A DNA stretch of 64,000 bases from Cellulomonas wangsupingiae (lineage in GTDB: Bacteria > Actinomycetota > Actinomycetes > Actinomycetales > Cellulomonadaceae), in NCBI RefSeq assembly GCF_024508275.1, contig NZ_CP101989.1, positions 992,001-1,056,000 of the forward strand. The letters run 5' to 3'. Each line of letters opens with the position of its first letter. The stretch's first letter is position 1. Below are positions 59,500-64,000 of this stretch, in pieces. The position numbers and the translations under genes were made by a program. Under the pieces are notes generated by a model. The model saw only the letters and a list, made by a program, of their open reading frames with translations. It did no database searches and was not told where the DNA came from.

Positions 59500-60936
59500 T
59501 CAGGCCCGCGGCGGGCGGGTCATGGCCAGGACGTCCAGCGCCACGTCGAGCTGCTCGAGCGTGAGCTCGCCGCGCTCGACGAAGCCCAGGTCGATCGTGG
59601 CCTGGCGGATGGTGACCCCCGCCTGCACGGCGTGCTTGGCGATCTTCGCGGCGTTCTCGTAGCCGATCGTGCGGTTGAGCGGCGTGACGATCGAGGGCGA
59701 CGACTCGGCCAGCTCCCGCGCGCGCTCGACGTTGGGGGTCGTGCCCGCGATCGTCCGGTCGGCCAGCACGCGCGAGGCGTTCGCGAGCAGCCGGACGGAC
59801 TCGAGCACGGCCGACGCGATGACGGGGATCTGCACGTTGAGCTCGAACGTGCCGCTGGCCCCCGCCCACGCGACGGTCGCGTCGTTGCCGACGACGCGGG
59901 AGCAGACCATGAGCACGGCCTCGGGGACGACCGGGTTGACCTTGCCGGGCATGATCGACGAGCCGGGCTGCAGGTCGGGCAGCGCGATCTCCGCGAGACC
60001 GGTGTTGGGGCCCGAGCCCATCCAGCGCAGGTCGTTGCAGATCTTGGTGAGGCTGACGGCGATGGTGCGCAGCGCGCCCGACAGCTCGACGAGCCCGTCG
60101 CGCGAGGACTGCGCCTCGAAGTGGTCGCGCGCCTCCGTCAGGGGCAGGCCCGTGTCCTCGACGAGCAGCGCGATCACCCGCTGCGGGAACCCGGCGGGGG
60201 TGTTGATGCCCGTGCCCACGGCGGTGCCGCCCAGCGGCACCTCGGCCGCGCGGGGGAGGGCCGCCTGCAGCCGCTCGACGCCGTAGCGGACGGCCGCGGC
60301 GTACCCGCCGAACTCCTGGCCGAGGGTCACCGGGGTGGCGTCCATGAGGTGCGTGCGGCCGGACTTCACGACCTGCGCCCACGCGGTCGCCTTCTCCTCC
60401 AGCGTGGCGGCCAGGTGCTCGAGGGCGGGGACGAGGTCGCGCACGACGCCGGCGGTCGCCGCCACGTGGACCGACGTCGGGAACACGTCGTTCGACGACT
60501 GCGACGCGTTGACGTGGTCGTTGGGGTGCACGTCGCGGCCCAGCAGGCGCGTGGCCAGCGTCGCGAGGACCTCGTTGGTGTTCATGTTCGAGCTCGTCCC
60601 CGAGCCCGTCTGGTACACGTCGACGGGGAACTCGCCGTCGTGGGCGCCCGTGGCCACCTCGTCGGCGGCCGCGGCGATCGCATCGGCCACGTCCCGCGGC
60701 AGCACGCCCAGCTCGGCGTTGGCCAGCGCGGCGGCCTTCTTGATGCGGGCGAGCGCCTCGATGTGGCCGCGCTCGAGGGTGCTGCCGGAGATCGGGAAGT
60801 TCTCGACCGCGCGCTGCGTCTGCGCGCGGTACAGGGCGGCCGCGGGCACGCGTACCTCGCCCATCGTGTCGTGCTCGATGCGGAACTCGGGCTGGGCCGT
60901 GCCGGCCGCGACGTCGGGACCGTTCGTGTCAGTCAT
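59500..60936 (-). CDS. fumC: Class II fumarate hydratase
   Basis: A 478-residue class II fumarase, which converts fumarate to malate in the TCA cycle. The signature loop [10 protein letters not shown] holds the catalytic serine. Other conserved regions are [43 protein letters not shown] and [10 protein letters not shown]. The length agrees with fumarase (aspartase and argininosuccinate lyase relatives differ in these blocks). ATG 60936 follows GGAAGGA at 8 nt. An isolated gene: terminator downstream, sugar importer divergent upstream. Confidence 0.95.
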   Translation of the reverse strand: MTDTNGPDVAAGTAQPEFRIEHDTMGEVRVPAAALYRAQTQRAVENFPISGSTLERGHIEALARIKKAAALANAELGVLPRDVADAIAAAADEVATGAHDGEFPVDVYQTGSGTSSNMNTNEVLATLATRLLGRDVHPNDHVNASQSSNDVFPTSVHVAATAGVVRDLVPALEHLAATLEEKATAWAQVVKSGRTHLMDATPVTLGQEFGGYAAAVRYGVERLQAALPRAAEVPLGGTAVGTGINTPAGFPQRVIALLVEDTGLPLTEARDHFEAQSSRDGLVELSGALRTIAVSLTKICNDLRWMGSGPNTGLAEIALPDLQPGSSIMPGKVNPVVPEAVLMVCSRVVGNDATVAWAGASGTFELNVQIPVIASAVLESVRLLANASRVLADRTIAGTTPNVERARELAESSPSIVTPLNRTIGYENAAKIAKHAVQAGVTIRQATIDLGFVERGELTLEQLDVALDVLAMTRPPRA

Positions 60937-61060
60937 GCGCCCATCCTTCCACCGCCGCGAGTCGGGTCGCGCAGGCTTCCGGTGGCGGAACGCTGCAGGT
61001 CGTAGTCGTATGTGAAGCACCGTTCGACCCTTCCGACGACGCGAGAGGTCAGGTACCCCG

Positions 61061-62344
61061 GTGCGACGACGCACAGCCCTCCTCGCCCTGGCGCTGGTGG
61101 CCCCGCTGGCCGCCTGCGCGTCGACCGAGGCCGGGCCACCCACGCTGACGTGGTACATCAACCCCGACTCCGGCGGGCAGGCGCGCATCGCCGCCGAGTG
61201 CAGCGACGAGTCCGACGGCGCGTACCGCCTCGAGGTGGCCCTGCTGCCGCGCGACGCCCCGGGCCAGCGCGAGCAGCTCGTCCGGCGGCTCGCGGCCAAC
61301 GACACGTCGATCGACCTCATGAGCATCGACCCGCCGTTCGTCCCGGAGTTCTCCAACGCGGGCTTCCTGGCCGAGATCCCGGACGACGTGGCGCAGACCG
61401 TGACGCAGGACGTGACCGAGGGGGCCGTCGCGGCCGCCACGTACGGCGACGAGCTCGTCGTCGTGCCGTTCTGGGCCAACACGCAGCTGCTCTGGTACCG
61501 CAAGTCCGTGGCCGAGGCCGCAGGCCTGGACATGTCGCAGCCGGTCACGTGGGACCAGATCATCGACGCGGCCGAGCAGCAGGACGTCACGGTCGCGGTC
61601 CAGGGCACGCGCGCCGAGTCGCTCACCGTGTGGGTCAACGCGCTGGTCGAGTCCGCCGGCGGGCACATCCTCGACAACCCCGACGAGGAGGACCCGCAGG
61701 CGGTCACCCCGAGCCTCGACAGCGACGCGGGCCGCACCGCTGCGCAGATCATCTCGGACCTCGCCGCCTCGGGTGTCGGGGGGCCGCAGCTCGCCAACGC
61801 CGACGAGGACATCAACGCCTCGATGTTCGAGGGGGACTCCGCGGGCTTCATGGTCAACTGGCCGTTCGTCTGGCAGCGCGCCAACGCGGGCGTCGAGTCC
61901 GGCAGCCTCGACCAGTCGGTCGTCGACGACTACGGCTGGGCGCTGTACCCGCAGGCGGTCGAGGGCGAGGAGTCCCGCCCGCCGATCGGGGGCGTCACGC
62001 TCGGCGTCAGCGCGTTCAGCGAGAACCCCGACCTGGCGTTCGAGGCCGCGCAGTGCATCGTCCAGCCCGAGAAGCAGGCGGCGTACTACCTGTCGGACGG
62101 CAACCCGCCCGGGTCCCTCGTGGCGTTCGACGACCCCGAGGTGCAGGAGGCCTTCCCGATGGCCGACCTCATCCGTGAGTCGCTGCAGAACGCCGCGCCG
62201 CGGCCGCAGACGCCGTTCTACAACGAGGTGTCGACGAGCGTGCAGCGCACGTGGCACTCGCCCCGCAGCGTCTCCCCGGACTCCACCCCGGCCTCGGGCG
62301 ACACGCTCATCACCGACGTCCTGCAGGGGAGGGCACTGCTGTGA
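61061..62344 (+). CDS. Sugar-binding lipoprotein of an ABC importer (LpqY-like)
   Basis: A 427-residue extracellular solute-binding lipoprotein (family 1). The signal peptide [19 protein letters not shown] ends at Cys19, the lipobox being LAAC. The mature part has the sugar-binding fold: [79 protein letters not shown] and a late ISAFSEN-like [18 protein letters not shown]. It most resembles LpqY of the trehalose importer LpqY-SugABC. Other disaccharides remain possible. GTG 61061 has GAGAGG about 16 nt upstream, not ideal. The stop overlaps the next start as GTGA. Confidence 0.88.
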   Translation: MRRRTALLALALVAPLAACASTEAGPPTLTWYINPDSGGQARIAAECSDESDGAYRLEVALLPRDAPGQREQLVRRLAANDTSIDLMSIDPPFVPEFSNAGFLAEIPDDVAQTVTQDVTEGAVAAATYGDELVVVPFWANTQLLWYRKSVAEAAGLDMSQPVTWDQIIDAAEQQDVTVAVQGTRAESLTVWVNALVESAGGHILDNPDEEDPQAVTPSLDSDAGRTAAQIISDLAASGVGGPQLANADEDINASMFEGDSAGFMVNWPFVWQRANAGVESGSLDQSVVDDYGWALYPQAVEGEESRPPIGGVTLGVSAFSENPDLAFEAAQCIVQPEKQAAYYLSDGNPPGSLVAFDDPEVQEAFPMADLIRESLQNAAPRPQTPFYNEVSTSVQRTWHSPRSVSPDSTPASGDTLITDVLQGRALL

Positions 62345-63303
62345 GCGCCGCGACCACCACCGTCCCGGCCGCGGCTGACGCGGCCACCGGCGGTCCCCGC
62401 AAGCCGCGCCGGTCGGACCGGGCGCGCCAGGAGGCCCGGCTCGGGCTGCTGCTGTGCGCGCCCGCGATCCTCGTCCTCGTCGCCGTCGTGGGGTACCCGA
62501 TCCTGCAGGCCGTCTGGGACTCGCTGTACAGCTACAAGCTCACCAACCCCGACGCGCGGCGCTTCGTCGGCCTGGAGAACTACGCGCTGATCCTGTCCGA
62601 CCCGATCTGGTGGCAGGCGCTGTGGGTGACCGTGCTCATCACGGTCGTCACCGTGGTCGTCGAGCTCGTCCTCGGGTTCGCCCTGGCGCTGGTGATGAAC
62701 AACGCGCTGAGCACCCTGCGTCCCGCGCTGCGCACGGCGATCCTCATCCCGTACGCGATCATCACGGTCGTCTCGGCGTTCGCGTTCCGGTTCATGTTCG
62801 ACCTGACCAGCGGGTTCATCAACAGCTGGCTGCCGTTCGTGCCCGACGACGTGGACTGGTTCGCGTCGTTCGGCACCGCGATCACGGTCATCTGCATCTC
62901 GGAGATCTGGAAGACGACGCCGTTCATCTCGCTGCTGCTGCTGTCGGGGCTCGCACAGGTCCCGGGCGAGCTGCAGGAGGCGGCGAAGGTCGACGGCGCC
63001 ACGTGGTGGCAGCGGATGCGCCGCGTGACGATCCCGAACATGAAGGCCGCGATCATGGTCGCGCTGCTGTTCCGGGCCCTCGACGCCTTCCGCATCTTCG
63101 ACAACATCTTCATCATGACGAACGGCGCGGCCGGCACCGAGTCGGTGTCGTTCCTGGCCTACCGACAGACCATCCAGCGCCTGGAGATCGGCATCGGCTC
63201 GGCGGTGTCCGTGCTGCTGACGATCTGCGTCGCGCTCATCGCGCTGGTGTTCGTCAAGGGCTTCAAGGTCAACCTGGCGGCGTCGACGAGGGCGGGACGA
63301 TGA
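62341..63303 (+). CDS. Sugar ABC importer permease, MalF/SugA-like
   Basis: A 320-residue permease with six helices. After about 30 basic cytoplasmic residues comes [26 protein letters not shown]. The coupling EAA motif reads [22 protein letters not shown]. Helix positions and length match SugA-type permeases of LpqY-SugABC systems. GTG 62341 overlaps the lipoprotein stop; its own stop overlaps the next permease (ATGA). Hence the three are made in fixed ratio. Confidence 0.9.
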   Translation: MSAATTTVPAAADAATGGPRKPRRSDRARQEARLGLLLCAPAILVLVAVVGYPILQAVWDSLYSYKLTNPDARRFVGLENYALILSDPIWWQALWVTVLITVVTVVVELVLGFALALVMNNALSTLRPALRTAILIPYAIITVVSAFAFRFMFDLTSGFINSWLPFVPDDVDWFASFGTAITVICISEIWKTTPFISLLLLSGLAQVPGELQEAAKVDGATWWQRMRRVTIPNMKAAIMVALLFRALDAFRIFDNIFIMTNGAAGTESVSFLAYRQTIQRLEIGIGSAVSVLLTICVALIALVFVKGFKVNLAASTRAGR

Positions 63304-64000
63304 GCGGGCGGACGAAGGCGTGGTGGTGGGTCGGCGGGATCCTGATCGTCCTGTACTGCCTGTTCCCGGTGGCGTGGATCGTGTCGCTGTCGCTCAAGGC
63401 GCCGGCCGACCTCGACGACGGGTCGTTCCTGCCCACGTCGGTGTCGTGGCAGAACTACCAGCTCATCCTCACCGGTGACGCGTCCGACCTGTTCCTGCCG
63501 GCGCTGCGCAACTCCGTGGGCATCTGCCTCATCGCCACCGGGATCGCGGTCGTGCTGGCGGCGCTGTGCGCGTACGCGGTCGCCCGCCTCGACTTCCCCG
63601 GCAAGGCGCTGGTGCTGGGCCTCGCGCTCGGGGTGTCGATGTTCCCCGTCATCTCGATCGTCACGCCGCTGTTCAACATCTGGCGTGCGATCGGGTTGTT
63701 CGACACGTGGCCCGGCCTGATCATCCCGTACCTGTCGATCACGCTGCCGCTGTCGATCTGGACCCTCACGGCGTTCTTCCGCGAGATCCCCTGGGAGATG
63801 GAGCAGGCCGCGCAGGTCGACGGCGCGACGACCGCCCAGGCGTTCCGCAAGGTCATCGTGCCGCTCGCCGGACCGGGCGTGGCGACCACGGCGATCATCG
63901 CGTTCTTCCTCGCGTGGAACGACTTCGTCTACGGCATCTCGCTGACGTCCACCGAGCGTGCCCGGCCCGTGCCGGCGGCGTTGGCGTTCTTCACCGGTGC
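63300..64000 (+). CDS. Sugar ABC importer permease, MalG/SugB-like (3' end outside window)
   Basis: The first 233 codons of the second permease. It opens [29 protein letters not shown]. The EAA motif is [23 protein letters not shown], followed by [17 protein letters not shown]. About five of six helices are visible. An ATPase gene for the complex would be expected beyond 64000 or elsewhere in the genome. Confidence 0.9.
   Translation, partial: MSGRTKAWWWVGGILIVLYCLFPVAWIVSLSLKAPADLDDGSFLPTSVSWQNYQLILTGDASDLFLPALRNSVGICLIATGIAVVLAALCAYAVARLDFPGKALVLGLALGVSMFPVISIVTPLFNIWRAIGLFDTWPGLIIPYLSITLPLSIWTLTAFFREIPWEMEQAAQVDGATTAQAFRKVIVPLAGPGVATTAIIAFFLAWNDFVYGISLTSTERARPVPAALAFFTG

Overview
The window is very GC-rich DNA with frequent GTG starts and many 4-bp ATGA or GTGA stop/start overlaps. 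It carries a mycothiol conjugate amidase gene, the actinobacterial order eno-ftsB-DUF501-ppx, a short-chain Z-prenyl synthase beside hemolysin III, and a LpqY/SugAB-like sugar transporter. This points to a free-living actinobacterium of the Micrococcales, probably Cellulomonas or a close relative. That placement is inference; no rRNA gene is present.

Layout. 1-8160: the 3' end of enolase, ftsB, DUF501, exopolyphosphatase, a PadR/HAAS-type regulator and membrane protein pair, a CNNM-type transporter, type II NADH dehydrogenase and a tRNA-Leu(UAA). 8200-13600: small membrane and YCII proteins, an iron-box-controlled siderophore-interacting reductase and a lone RND efflux pump. 13620-20620: an ABC-2 exporter, a Bax1-I membrane protein, cystathionine beta-synthase, a CE7 esterase behind a LacI-type operator, an FKBP and a frameshifted transglutaminase. 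20630-28380: racemase-like protein, alditol oxidase, CPBP-like and YhiM-like membrane proteins, an HTTM protein with partner, a phytoene-desaturase-like oxidoreductase and a membrane protein.

28465-31490 is the main accessory locus. A roughly 1-kb cassette of visibly lower GC carries one AbiJ-like (abortive infection) gene. It sits at the 3' end of an ATP-dependent DNA ligase gene and is flanked by two 238-bp direct copies of the ligase 3' end. A displaced ligase tail remains on the far side. Just upstream of the ligase is a small array of 42-bp repeats.

31487-42900: msrA, a translationally coupled metB/AI-2E/ilvA operon, greA, DUF4307, mca with a small membrane protein and a nitrilase, hemolysin III, Z-FPP synthase and PIN-PhoH behind a long structured leader. 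42980-59303: PadR with an MFS drug exporter, then a 14-kb operon of two large FtsX-type permease pairs around two ATPases, one of which has an AbrB-like tail. 59500-64000: fumarase and the start of a sugar ABC importer running off the window.

Functional links: CBS (reverse transsulfuration) and cystathionine gamma-synthase (forward) bracket the sulfur amino-acid genes, with ilvA in the metB operon. CE7 esterase, alditol oxidase and the sugar importer suggest plant-polysaccharide growth. MsrA, mycothiol amidase and NDH-2 fit an aerobic redox lifestyle. At least five genes seem to be transcribed as leaderless mRNAs from a -10 hexamer 6-7 nt before the start codon.
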